Assembly: GCF_014212315.1 (NCBI RefSeq)
Contig: NZ_JACKXE010000001.1
Location: 744,001-808,000 of the forward strand
Reading direction: 5' to 3'
DNA length: 64,000 nt
Origin: Nocardioides luti
Lineage (GTDB): Bacteria; Actinomycetota; Actinomycetes; Propionibacteriales; Nocardioidaceae
Made by a program: the position numbers and the translations under genes. The stretch's first letter is position 1. Every line of letters begins with the position of its first letter. The notes under the pieces are model-generated. The model was not told where the DNA came from. It saw nothing but the letters and a program-made list of their open reading frames with translations, and did not search any database. Below, piece after piece: positions 35,047 through 43,255 of the stretch.

Positions 35047-36984
35047 GTGCCCCGGCTGACCTCCTCCCCCTCCACCACCCTGGCCCGACACGTGCTCCGG
35101 GCCGGCGCCCTGGCCACGGTCCTCCTGCTCGGCACCGCACCCGCGGCGCTGGCGGCCGACGACGGCCCCTCCATCGCCCACGTGGAGTCGTCGCGCACCG
35201 GCCTGCAGGTCCTGGTCAACGTGCCGGCCGACGCGACCGTCGACCTGAGCGGCGTCGCGGTGACCGTCGACGACCGGGTCGCGGAGTCCGAGGCCCGCCT
35301 GGCCGCCACGACCACCGACGTGCGCCGGACCGCGGTGCTCGCGATCGACACGAGCAACTCCATGCGCGGCCTGCGCTTCGCCGCCGCCCAGTCCGCCGCC
35401 CTGGCCTTCCTCGACGCCGTCCCCGACGACGTCGAGGTCGGGGTCGTCTCGTTCGCCGGCGAGGTGTCGCCGCTTCTGGAGCCGACCACGGACCGGGACC
35501 GCGCCCGCGAGGTGGTCGGGGCCCTGTCGCTGAGCAGGCAGACGAAGCTGTACGACGGGGTGCTCGCCGCCGCCGACATGGCCGGCACCGAGGGCCAGCG
35601 CACGCTCGTCGTGCTCTCCGACGGGGCGGACACGACCGACACCCCGCTCGCCGACGTGACCGACGCGATCACGGGCGCCGAGCTGATCGTGGACGTGGTC
35701 TCGCTCGACCAGACCGGCTCCGCCGTCGCCCCGCTCCGCGCGATGGCGAAGGCCGGCTCCGGCCGCGTCGTCACCGCCGACTCCGGCGCCCTGCGCCGGG
35801 CGTTCGCCCGCGAGGCCGACGTCCTCGCCCGGCAGGTGCTCGTGACCGCGCAGGTCCCGGCCGGGGTCACCGCGACCGAGGCCACCGTCGCGGTGACCCT
35901 GCCCACCGACACCGGCGACCTCGAGGCCCGTGCCTTCACCACCATCGGCTCCGACCGCGCACCGGCCGCCACCGCCGCCGCCGGTCCCGCTGCGGAGCCG
36001 GGCTGGGCACCGCCCGCCTGGATGATGTACGCCGGCACCGGGGCGCTCGGCGTCGGCCTGGTCGCCGTGCTGCTCCTGCTCGTCCCGGCCAAGCCGGCCC
36101 CGCTCAGCGCCGAGACCGTCGTGACGACGTACACCGACACCGTCGGGGGCCGCACCCCCGCGCCGCGCGCCGACACCGAGCAGGCGCTGGCCCAGGCGAC
36201 CCACGCCGCGACCGAGGTGCTGCAGCGCAACAAGTCGCTCGACGCCCGGATCTCGCAGCGGCTGCAGTCCGCCGGCAGCGACCTCAAGGCCGCCGAGTGG
36301 CTGCTGCTCCACACAGCGATCGTGGTGGGGGCCGGAGTCCTCGGGCTGCTGCTCGGCACCGGCAGCCTGATGATCGGCCTGCTGTTCCTCGCCCTGGGCC
36401 TGGTCGGCCCGTGGATCTACCTCGGCGTGCGTGGCTCGCGCCGCCGCAAGGCCTTCGACACCTCCCTGCCCGACACCCTGCAGCTGATGTCCGGCTCGCT
36501 GGCCGCGGGCCTCTCCCTGGCCCAGTCCGTCGACACGATCGTCCGCGAGGGCGTCGAGCCGGTCGCCTCGGAGTTCAAGCGGGTGCTGATCGAGACCCGC
36601 CTCGGCGTGCCGCTCGAGGACGCCCTCGAGGGCGTCGGCGAGCGCTTCGAGAGCAAGGACTTCGCCTGGGTCGTGATGGCGATCAAGATCCAGCGCCAGG
36701 TGGGCGGCAACCTCGCCGAGCTCCTCGAGAACGTCGCGGGCACGATGCGCGAGCGCGAGTACATGCGCCGCCAGGTGGCGGCGCTCGCCGCCGAGGGCAA
36801 GCTGTCCGCGTGGGTGCTGGGCGGCCTGCCCCCGGCGTTCCTGCTCTACCTCGTGGTCGCCAACGGCGACTACGTGCACCCGCTCTTCGTGACGCCGATC
36901 GGCATCGCGATGCTGATCGGTGCCGGGCTGCTGCTCTCGGTCGGCGTCTTCTGGATGAGCCGGATGATCAAGGTGGAGGTCTGA
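35047..36984 (+). CDS. tadB: vWA-TadB fusion: secreted vWA domain joined to Tad inner-membrane platform protein
   Basis: A 645-residue GTG-started protein. A signal peptide (about 1-37, ending ALAA) leads into an extracytoplasmic von Willebrand A domain (about 95-270) whose MIDAS motif is DTSNS (residues about 101-105), with GADTTD later. A TM helix (about 325-345) connects to the T2SSF/TadB module (about 410-640) with LQLMSGSLAAGLSLAQSVD and the KIQRQVGGNLAELLENVA box. Standard TadB is about 300 residues with no vWA, although vWA-TadB fusions occur in actinobacteria. A metal-dependent adhesion or pilus-contact role is inference. Confidence 0.9.
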   Translation: MPRLTSSPSTTLARHVLRAGALATVLLLGTAPAALAADDGPSIAHVESSRTGLQVLVNVPADATVDLSGVAVTVDDRVAESEARLAATTTDVRRTAVLAIDTSNSMRGLRFAAAQSAALAFLDAVPDDVEVGVVSFAGEVSPLLEPTTDRDRAREVVGALSLSRQTKLYDGVLAAADMAGTEGQRTLVVLSDGADTTDTPLADVTDAITGAELIVDVVSLDQTGSAVAPLRAMAKAGSGRVVTADSGALRRAFAREADVLARQVLVTAQVPAGVTATEATVAVTLPTDTGDLEARAFTTIGSDRAPAATAAAGPAAEPGWAPPAWMMYAGTGALGVGLVAVLLLLVPAKPAPLSAETVVTTYTDTVGGRTPAPRADTEQALAQATHAATEVLQRNKSLDARISQRLQSAGSDLKAAEWLLLHTAIVVGAGVLGLLLGTGSLMIGLLFLALGLVGPWIYLGVRGSRRRKAFDTSLPDTLQLMSGSLAAGLSLAQSVDTIVREGVEPVASEFKRVLIETRLGVPLEDALEGVGERFESKDFAWVVMAIKIQRQVGGNLAELLENVAGTMREREYMRRQVAALAAEGKLSAWVLGGLPPAFLLYLVVANGDYVHPLFVTPIGIAMLIGAGLLLSVGVFWMSRMIKVEV

Positions 36985-36985
36985 G

Positions 36986-37906
36986 ATGACCCTGCTGCTG
37001 GTGCTGGGCTTCGTGCTCGTCGTGGTCGCCCTGGTCCTCGTCGCGCTGGCCCTCGGTCCCTCGGAGGCCGCGGGCGTCACCCGCTCCCTGGCCGTGCTCG
37101 AGGCGATGACCTCCGCACCGAAGGAGCTCACGAAGGAGCTCGACCGGCCCTTCGCCGAGCGGGTCCTCGCCCCGCTGCAGCAACGCACCCTCGGGCTGGG
37201 CCGCCGCCTGTCGGGCGGCGACTCCGCGGAGCGGATCCGCGCGAAGCTCGACCTCGCCGGGAACCCCCCGGGCTGGTCCGTGGACCGCGTGACCTCGAGC
37301 AAGGTGATCGGGGCGGTGGCCGGCCTGGCGATCGCGCTGGTCTTCTCGCTGATGCTCGGACAGAGCCTGTCGGTCCGCCTGGTCATGCTCGTCGTGGGGC
37401 TCGTGATCGGCTTCTTCGCCCCGAACCTCTACCTCTACCAGAAGATCTACGACCGCTCGCAGCGGCTGCAGCGGGAGCTGCCCGACGCGATCGACCTGCT
37501 CACCATCAGCGTGGAGTCCGGCCTCGGCTTCGACGCCGCCATCCAGCAGGTGGCCCGGCACACCGAGGGTCCGCTGGCCGACGAGTTCGCCCGCGTGCTG
37601 CGCGAGATGCAGATCGGCCAGGGCAGGTCGGCGGCGCTGCGCGGGCTCGCCGACCGCACGAACGTCCCCGACGTGCGTACATTCGTCGGAGCGATGGTCC
37701 AGGCGGACGCGTTCGGCATCCCGGTCGGCCAGGTCCTGCGCATCCAGTCCCAGGAGATCCGCGTCAAGCGGCGTCAACGAGCCGAGGAGAAGGCCCAGCA
37801 AGTGCCGGTCAAGATGACGATTCCCCTCATCTTCTGCATCCTCCCCTGCCTGTTCATCGCGGTCATGGGCCCCGCCGCCATCAGCATCATGGACAACCTC
37901 AAGTGA
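36986..37906 (+). CDS. tadC: Tad inner-membrane platform protein TadC
   Basis: A 306-residue T2SSF protein (TadC). It has four hydrophobic helices (the first at residues 2-24), the core PDAIDLLTISVESGLGFDAAIQQVARHTEGP, and the second GxxMVQADAFGIPVGQVLRIQSQEIR motif. It starts one base after the TadB stop and pairs with TadB as the platform moved by the TadA ATPase. The stop overlaps the sensor-kinase start (GTGA). Confidence 0.93.
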   Translation: MTLLLVLGFVLVVVALVLVALALGPSEAAGVTRSLAVLEAMTSAPKELTKELDRPFAERVLAPLQQRTLGLGRRLSGGDSAERIRAKLDLAGNPPGWSVDRVTSSKVIGAVAGLAIALVFSLMLGQSLSVRLVMLVVGLVIGFFAPNLYLYQKIYDRSQRLQRELPDAIDLLTISVESGLGFDAAIQQVARHTEGPLADEFARVLREMQIGQGRSAALRGLADRTNVPDVRTFVGAMVQADAFGIPVGQVLRIQSQEIRVKRRQRAEEKAQQVPVKMTIPLIFCILPCLFIAVMGPAAISIMDNLK

Positions 37907-39495
37907 CCGCCCGCGACCTGCAGTTCGTCCGCCTGAGCGGCGCCGCGCGCGGCTTCGCCACGCTCGCGCTCGTCGCGCCGGTGCTGTGGTCGCGCGACAA
38001 GCCGGCGCTGCTCGCCCTCGGCGCCGTGTTCCTCATCTGGGCGCTCGTGCAGCTGGCCCAGACGCGGCTGCGCTTCTCCCCCACGTCCACGGCCGCCGTG
38101 GAGGCCCTGGCGATCGGCGCGGTGTGCGGCTTCTCCATCCACACCTCGGTGGCCGTGCTGGGCGCCCTCAGCGTGCCGCCGTTCGCCGCCGGGCTCCGGC
38201 TCGGCTGGCGCGGCGTCGTCACGTCGCTGATGGTCGAGGCGGTCGCGGTCGCGCTGATCCCGATGCTGCTCTTCACCCACCTCACGGTGGACCAGAGCTT
38301 CGCCGCGTTCACCTGGTGCGTGACCGGGCTCGGCCTCGGCCTGATCGCGAGCTTCGTCCACTCGACCTTCCAGTTCTCGCCGGACCCGCTGGCGCCGTAC
38401 CGCTACGCCCAGTCGCTGATCCGCGAGCTGATCGACCTCTCCGGCGGCCTCAGCTCCGGCCTGGACCCCGTCCCGCTCGGCTCCATCATCCTGAGCACGG
38501 TGCGCGACGACCTGCCGACGGCCGCGCTGGCCCTCTACGTGCCCCGCGCGGACTCCCTCACCCCGCTCGTCACCAAGACCGTCACGTCGTCCACCGACCT
38601 GACCTCGGTCGACGAGCTGGCGCTCGAGGCCTGGGCGCTGAGCCGGCCCGTCATGGGCGGGCGCACCTTCGCCTTCCCGCTGGTCAGCGAGGCCGGCACC
38701 ACCGCCGTCGTGGGCGGGCTGCTCTCCGAGCGGCTCGATCCCGCCCAGCTCGGGCTCGAGCAGCGGATCCGGGACCTCAGCGCCCGCCTGACGCCGAGCG
38801 CCGTGCACCTCGACACCGCCCTGCTCTTCGCCGCGTTCCGCGACGCCGCCACCGCCGACGAGCGCCGCCGCCTGGCCCGCGAGATGCACGACGGCGTCGC
38901 CCAGGACATCGCCTCGCTCGGCTACCTCGTGGACGCGCTCGCGGCCCGGCCCGCCTCGCCGGAGCAGGCCGAGCGGATCGAGGTCCTCCGCGACCGGATC
39001 ACCGCCGTCGTCGCGGAGGTACGCCGCTCCGTCGTCACGCTCCGCACCGATGCGGGTGCGAGCGAGAGCCTCGGCGCGGCGATCGGCTCGATCGCCCGCA
39101 ACCTCACCGAGGTCTCCGGCGTCCCCATCCACGTCACGCTCGACGAGCGGACCACCCGGCTGCGTCCCGAGGTCGAGGCGGAGCTGTTCCGCATCGCGCA
39201 GGAGGCGATGACGAACGCCGTCCGGCACTCCCGCGCCACGCGCATCGACGTGCACTGCCAGGTGCACGCTCCCGGCGCCCTGATCACGGTGACCGACGAC
39301 GGCCAGGGGCTCCAGGCCGGGCGCGAGGACTCCCACGGCCTCGAGATCATGCGCGAGCGGGCCCTCCTCATCGGGGCCGCGCTCTCGATCGCGAACGGTC
39401 CCGACGGCGGCACCGTCGTCGCCGTGCGCACCACGCCCGAACCGGGCGGCGCCTCCCGGGATTCGGACGACACGGGTGCGATAGTCATCGCATGA
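37903..39495 (+). CDS. Tad-linked membrane sensor histidine kinase
   Basis: A 530-residue kinase. Residues about 12-155 hold six hydrophobic helices, residues about 165-300 a GAF-like domain (LALYVPRADSLTPLVT, TTAVVGGLLSERLD), then HisKA_3 with the acceptor His in REMHDGVAQD (about residue 329) and an HATPase (NAVRHSRATRI, DDGQGLQ, GLEIMRERA). It is translationally coupled to tadC (GTGA) and to the response regulator (ATGA). This places it inside the tad transcription unit, and it is probably a dedicated regulator of pilus gene expression. Confidence 0.92.
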   Translation: MTARDLQFVRLSGAARGFATLALVAPVLWSRDKPALLALGAVFLIWALVQLAQTRLRFSPTSTAAVEALAIGAVCGFSIHTSVAVLGALSVPPFAAGLRLGWRGVVTSLMVEAVAVALIPMLLFTHLTVDQSFAAFTWCVTGLGLGLIASFVHSTFQFSPDPLAPYRYAQSLIRELIDLSGGLSSGLDPVPLGSIILSTVRDDLPTAALALYVPRADSLTPLVTKTVTSSTDLTSVDELALEAWALSRPVMGGRTFAFPLVSEAGTTAVVGGLLSERLDPAQLGLEQRIRDLSARLTPSAVHLDTALLFAAFRDAATADERRRLAREMHDGVAQDIASLGYLVDALAARPASPEQAERIEVLRDRITAVVAEVRRSVVTLRTDAGASESLGAAIGSIARNLTEVSGVPIHVTLDERTTRLRPEVEAELFRIAQEAMTNAVRHSRATRIDVHCQVHAPGALITVTDDGQGLQAGREDSHGLEIMRERALLIGAALSIANGPDGGTVVAVRTTPEPGGASRDSDDTGAIVIA

Positions 39496-40145
39496 GCTCC
39501 GACCCCATCCGTGTCCTGCTGGTCGACGACCACGAGCTGATCCGCAGCGGTCTCGCGGGGATCTTCGAGCTCGAGTCCGACATGACGATCGTCGGCGAGG
39601 CCGGCAGCGTCGCCGAGTCCCTCGCGGTCTGGACCGCCGAGTCCCCCGACGTCATCGTCGCGGACCTGCAGCTGCAGGACGGCACCGGCCTCGACATCGT
39701 CCGCGCGGTCCGCAAGCAGAGCCAGACCGTCGGTCTCGTCGTCCTCACGATGCACTCCGGCGACGACCAGATCTTCGCCGCGATGGAGGCCGGCGCGTCC
39801 GGCTTCGTCGGCAAGGACGCGCCCTCCTCCGAGGTCGTCAAGGCGGCCCGGCACGCCTCGGTCGCGCCGCGGTCGTTCATCTGCAGCGGCCTCGGCGGCG
39901 CGATGATGCGGCGTACGGCCGCCAGCTCCACGCGCCTGTCCGAGCGCGAGCACGAGGTGCTGCTGCTGCTCGCGGACGGCCTCGGTGCCGCCGCCATCGG
40001 CGAGCGCCTCTTCATGAGCGAGTCGACCGCGAAGTCGCACATCGCCCGGATCTACCAGAAGCTCGGCGTCGGCAACCGCGCCCAGGCGCTGGTCACCGCG
40101 ATGCGCATCGGGCTGCTCAGCAGCGTGCGCCCGAACGGTCGCTGA
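39492..40145 (+). CDS. Tad-linked LuxR-type response regulator
   Basis: A 217-residue regulator. The receiver (5-125) keeps VDDHE, phospho-acceptor Asp58 in VIVADLQLQD and Lys in GFVGKDAP. The HTH (about 150-205) includes SEREHEVLLLLADGLGAAAIGERLFMSESTAKSHI. It is coupled to the kinase gene by ATGA. The flp gene follows, preceded by a palindrome (40251-40270) that also occurs before the glycosyltransferase cluster; this protein is the obvious candidate to bind both. That is inference. Confidence 0.92.
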   Translation: MSSDPIRVLLVDDHELIRSGLAGIFELESDMTIVGEAGSVAESLAVWTAESPDVIVADLQLQDGTGLDIVRAVRKQSQTVGLVVLTMHSGDDQIFAAMEAGASGFVGKDAPSSEVVKAARHASVAPRSFICSGLGGAMMRRTAASSTRLSEREHEVLLLLADGLGAAAIGERLFMSESTAKSHIARIYQKLGVGNRAQALVTAMRIGLLSSVRPNGR

Positions 40146-40250
40146 CCGACCGGTCCATCGGCCCGTCCCCCTCGGCAACCGCCGCGCCCCGGCGGTGGTG
40201 CGCTCGCGCTCCCGGCGTGCCCGGTCGGCGTCGCCGATCGCTGGGGGTGA

Positions 40251-40270
40251 GTAGTCCGAAGTGACTATCC
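40251..40270. promoter_or_regulatory. Operator palindrome of the flp promoter
   Basis: GTAGTCCGAA-GT-GACTATCC. Its arms (TAGTC/GACTA) and centre match the site at 48633-48652 in 17 of 20 positions. It starts exactly 62 nt before the putative -10 GACGCT (40313). Confidence 0.7.
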
Positions 40271-40312
40271 CGCTCGACACCTTCACCGGGTCCGGTGCGA
40301 CGCGCCATCCCC

Positions 40313-40318
40313 GACGCT
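40313..40318 (+). promoter_or_regulatory. flp: Putative -10 region of flp
   Basis: GACGCT preceded by CCCC, compared with CCCC-TACGTT at the glycosyltransferase promoter. The distance to the operator is the same at both loci. It leaves a leader of about 55 nt with AAGGAG (40367-40372) 7 nt before the ATG. Confidence 0.4.
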
Positions 40319-40379
40319 TGGGGTCGTGAGGCAGCCCCCCGCCTCACTCTCGGTTTCACGACATCCAAGGAGCATCACC

Positions 40380-40589
40380 ATGGTCGAGTACCTCCGCATC
40401 CTGCTCAACGCCCGCTTCGAGAAGATGGACGAGCGCGGCGCCTCGGCCGTCGAGTACGGCCTGCTCATCGCCGGCATCGCCGCCCTCATCGTCGTCGTCG
40501 TCTTCGCCTTCGGCGACAACATCACCGCCATCTTCGACAACACCTGCAAGGCCGTCGGCGACGGCGCGTCCACCGGGTCGTCCTGCTGA
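40380..40589 (+). CDS. flp: Flp/Tad type IVb pilin
   Basis: A 69-residue prepilin. The leader (residues 1-20) ends at RG and the mature protein starts ASAVEYGLLIAGIAALIVVVV. The G/A-x4-EY motif is that of Flp pilins, so cleavage by a prepilin peptidase after Gly20 would give a 49-residue mature pilin. Two cysteines lie in the tail (Cys56 and the very last residue, Cys69), likely a disulfide. It has AAGGAG 7 nt upstream. It is separate from the tad operon and has its own promoter and operator. Confidence 0.95.
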   Translation: MVEYLRILLNARFEKMDERGASAVEYGLLIAGIAALIVVVVFAFGDNITAIFDNTCKAVGDGASTGSSC

Positions 40590-40651
40590 CCCGACCGGGG
40601 GCGTGAGACCCGTCCTCGGGGACGGACACGGAGCGCGACCCACAGCACCAC

Positions 40652-40691
40652 CCGACGCCGGTCGGGAGCCCAGGCTCCCGACCGGCGTCGG
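40652..40691. terminator. Bidirectional hairpin terminator
   Basis: A perfect 19-bp stem (CCGACGCCGGTCGGGAGCC at 40652 and its complement at 40673) around two bases. It lies between the flp stop (40589) and the convergent M48 gene stop (40692), and can serve both strands. Confidence 0.8.
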
Positions 40692-41993
40692 TCATTTCGT
40701 GAGGTCGCCGTTGCCCCGCAGCTGTTCGGCGATCGCGATCCGGCCCAGCGTCGTCGGGTGGCTGCCGAACCACAGCTGCGACCACGCCGGCGGCGTCGGG
40801 TCGGAGAGCGAGCGCAGTGCGAGCTGGCGCTGCATGGCGATGAAGGCGTCGGGGTCGTGCGTGGCCTCGAGGGCGTCGACGTCGGCCCGGGTCTCGATCT
40901 GTCGACTGACGGCGTTCTCGACGGGGCTCGAGAGCAGCGTCCCGAAAGCCACCAGGGCCAGCACCAGCGGGACCACGGCCGGGTCGGCCATCCCGGTCCG
41001 CCGCCGCTCGCCGGGACGAGCCGCAGCGCCGGTGCCTCCGACCGCCCCGACCACGAGGGCCAGCAGCCCGATGCCGAAGGCGCCGCCCACGGCCCCGAGG
41101 ACCGAGCCGGTGACGACGTCGCCCTCGCGGGCGTGGCCGAGCTCGTGCGCGACCACCGAGAGGGCCTCGTCCTGCGGGAGGTCGTCGACCAGGTTGTCGT
41201 AGACGACGACCCGACGGGTGCTGCCGAGACCGGACACGTAGGCGTTCAGGGTCGTCGTACGCCGGGAGGCGTCGGCGACGAGGACGTCGTCGACGTGCAC
41301 GCCCTCCTCGTCGGCGAGGCGCAGGATCTGGGTCCGCAGCGGGCCGTCCGGCAGCGGGGTGAACGAGTTGAAGAGCGGCTCGACCAGGACCGGGTAGACG
41401 AACGAGCCGACCAGCACCAGCGCGGCCACCAGTCCCCCGGCCACCGCGGGCCAGGCGCGCGGCCAGCGGCGGGCGCACGCGACCACGACCAGCAGGCCGA
41501 GCGACGTGCTCACGATGGTGACCACCTGGCCCACCGCCTGGTCGCGGGCGAAGCCGCTCCAGGCCTGGGTGCTGAGCCCGTACTGCAGCTGCTCGCGGCG
41601 CAGCAGCACCGCGAACGGCAGCGTCACCACGCGGCCCACGAGGGCGAGCGCAGCGACCGCGACCACCACCCGGAACCACCACGGCCCGCGGAGCCGCTCC
41701 ACCCAGCGCCGCCCGGTGCGCGAGAGGCCGAGGAAGCCGGCGACCAGCAGCGAGACGACCAGCGAGCTCCAGCTCCAGACGCGGGCCCAGCGGGAGAAGT
41801 CCTCGGCCCGGGAGATCTGCTCCGCCGAGAACACCGACCCCGGGTCGGCGGGAGGCGGCGTGCCGCCGGGCACCGGGTGCCACGGCACCAGCCAGAGGGC
41901 CAGGACCACGAAGGCCAGGCCGGAGACGACGGTGACGACGAGGGCCACCGTCCTGTCGCCGCGCGGGTCGGACGGTCGGTCGTGGTGCGTCAC
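40692..41993 (-). CDS. M48 family metallopeptidase (Ste24/CAAX protease-like)
   Basis: A 433-residue membrane zinc peptidase. The N-terminal part (M48_N-like, several TM helices) precedes the zinc-binding VVAHELGHAREGD (HExxH) and the third-ligand region SRQIETRADVDAL. The architecture resembles eukaryotic-type CAAX prenyl protease 1 more than HtpX. GTG 41993 overlaps the stop of the upstream HEATH-motif gene (GTGA), so the two are coupled. It probably degrades misfolded membrane proteins; prenyl protease activity is unlikely in bacteria. Confidence 0.9.
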   Translation of the reverse strand: MTHHDRPSDPRGDRTVALVVTVVSGLAFVVLALWLVPWHPVPGGTPPPADPGSVFSAEQISRAEDFSRWARVWSWSSLVVSLLVAGFLGLSRTGRRWVERLRGPWWFRVVVAVAALALVGRVVTLPFAVLLRREQLQYGLSTQAWSGFARDQAVGQVVTIVSTSLGLLVVVACARRWPRAWPAVAGGLVAALVLVGSFVYPVLVEPLFNSFTPLPDGPLRTQILRLADEEGVHVDDVLVADASRRTTTLNAYVSGLGSTRRVVVYDNLVDDLPQDEALSVVAHELGHAREGDVVTGSVLGAVGGAFGIGLLALVVGAVGGTGAAARPGERRRTGMADPAVVPLVLALVAFGTLLSSPVENAVSRQIETRADVDALEATHDPDAFIAMQRQLALRSLSDPTPPAWSQLWFGSHPTTLGRIAIAEQLRGNGDLTK

Positions 41994-43255
41994 GCCGCCA
42001 AGTCTGACAGGCGGTCCTGCCAGGCCCGGGTGAACGACCGCACGCTCAGCCCGAAGCCCGTCTCGAGTGCGCGGCCCAGGGGCGTGCCGTCGTCGACCCG
42101 GTCGTAGAGGCGGACCAGCGCCCGCTCGCCGCCGCGGTCGGCCAGCACGCGGCAGGCGATCCAGGCGGCTTCGTACGACGCCCCCAGGTGCGTGGTCGTG
42201 GTGTCGAACTCGGCGGCCCCCGGCAGGTGACCCGGCGGTCCGTCGCGACGGACCTGCCGGATGATCTGGCCGGCGGTCGTGCCGATGGGCAGCCGGACGT
42301 CGCGCAGGGCGACGTAGTCGGCGAACCCCTCGAGCAGCCACAGCGGCATCGAGCTGAGGGCCGCGTCCGTCGCCACGTGGGTGGCCTCGTGGCTCATCAC
42401 GACCTGGGCGCCCTCGGGCTGGAGCTGGGCGAAGACGTCGGGGTTGACGAAGACGTGGACCGGGGCGTCCGGCGCCAGCGACCCGTCGGCGGTCGTGGTG
42501 ACGGCAGCGATGTTGGCGTACTGCTCGGGCTCCGCGTCGAGCACCCGGTCCAGGCCCGCGCCGGTGCGGGGCACCTCGACGACCAGGCGCGGGCGCCAGT
42601 CGGTGACCACCCGTCGTACGACGGGCACGGCGGCGTCCGCGCGGCGGGCGTAGCCGTCGGCGGTGCCCCGGCTGCCGTCGACCAGCACGAGCGTGGTGGG
42701 GGTCCGGCGCACCTGCAACGGACCGCTCAGCCAGAGCGGGGAGCGGTCGTCGCCGCCGCCGACCCCGGTCAGGCCCACGGCGCCGTCGCCCGCGACGAAG
42801 TGGAAGAGCACCTCGGTGTCGGCCGGCGCGGTGTCGAAGCCGCCGAAGGCCCAGGTCACGTCGACCGAGGCCGTCCAGGCGCCGGCGTCCGAGACGGCGC
42901 TCTCCTCGTCGACGTAGCGGACGGTGAAGTCCCGCAGGTGCAGGGCTTCGGCATTGGTGACGATCCCGGCCAGCAGGTCGGCCGCGGCGTCGTCACCGGA
43001 CGGTGCCAGGGCGCGCGCCGCGGCGGGGTCCCGGCGGTCGACGGCCTCCTGCAGCCGGCCGAGGGTCTGCGCGGCCAGGGCGGGCTGGGCCTGGACGCCG
43101 CGGCTCTGCGGGGGCCGGGCGACGTAGGGCCGGTCGTCGACGACGCGCCAGGCGACCAGCCCGACGACGACCAGCAGGGACAGCGAAAGGCCGGCCACCC
43201 ACCAACGTGGACGACCGGCCTTCGTGCGCGGGGCGTCAGCCAGGACGGACCGCAC
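41990..43255 (-). CDS. Membrane-anchored protein with HEATH-type metallopeptidase motif
   Basis: A 421-residue protein with an N-terminal anchor (residues about 20-40). A Ca/Zn-peptidase-like core shows VVMSHEATHVATD (HExxH) followed by LLEGFADYVAL, with an in-phase Glu, the pattern of gluzincin peptidases (M1/MA clan). The preceding 200 residues show no recognised domain. The GTG start at 43255 lies 20 bp inside the end of the NlpC/P60 gene. It is co-transcribed with the M48 gene and may act with it on cell-envelope proteins. Confidence 0.8.
   Translation of the reverse strand: MRSVLADAPRTKAGRPRWWVAGLSLSLLVVVGLVAWRVVDDRPYVARPPQSRGVQAQPALAAQTLGRLQEAVDRRDPAAARALAPSGDDAAADLLAGIVTNAEALHLRDFTVRYVDEESAVSDAGAWTASVDVTWAFGGFDTAPADTEVLFHFVAGDGAVGLTGVGGGDDRSPLWLSGPLQVRRTPTTLVLVDGSRGTADGYARRADAAVPVVRRVVTDWRPRLVVEVPRTGAGLDRVLDAEPEQYANIAAVTTTADGSLAPDAPVHVFVNPDVFAQLQPEGAQVVMSHEATHVATDAALSSMPLWLLEGFADYVALRDVRLPIGTTAGQIIRQVRRDGPPGHLPGAAEFDTTTTHLGASYEAAWIACRVLADRGGERALVRLYDRVDDGTPLGRALETGFGLSVRSFTRAWQDRLSDLAA

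Noticed and set aside
33390..36359. A 989-residue minus-strand frame under tadA/tadB
   Set aside because: Antisense to well-supported Tad genes, with Ser/Ala/Arg-rich composition and no family resemblance.
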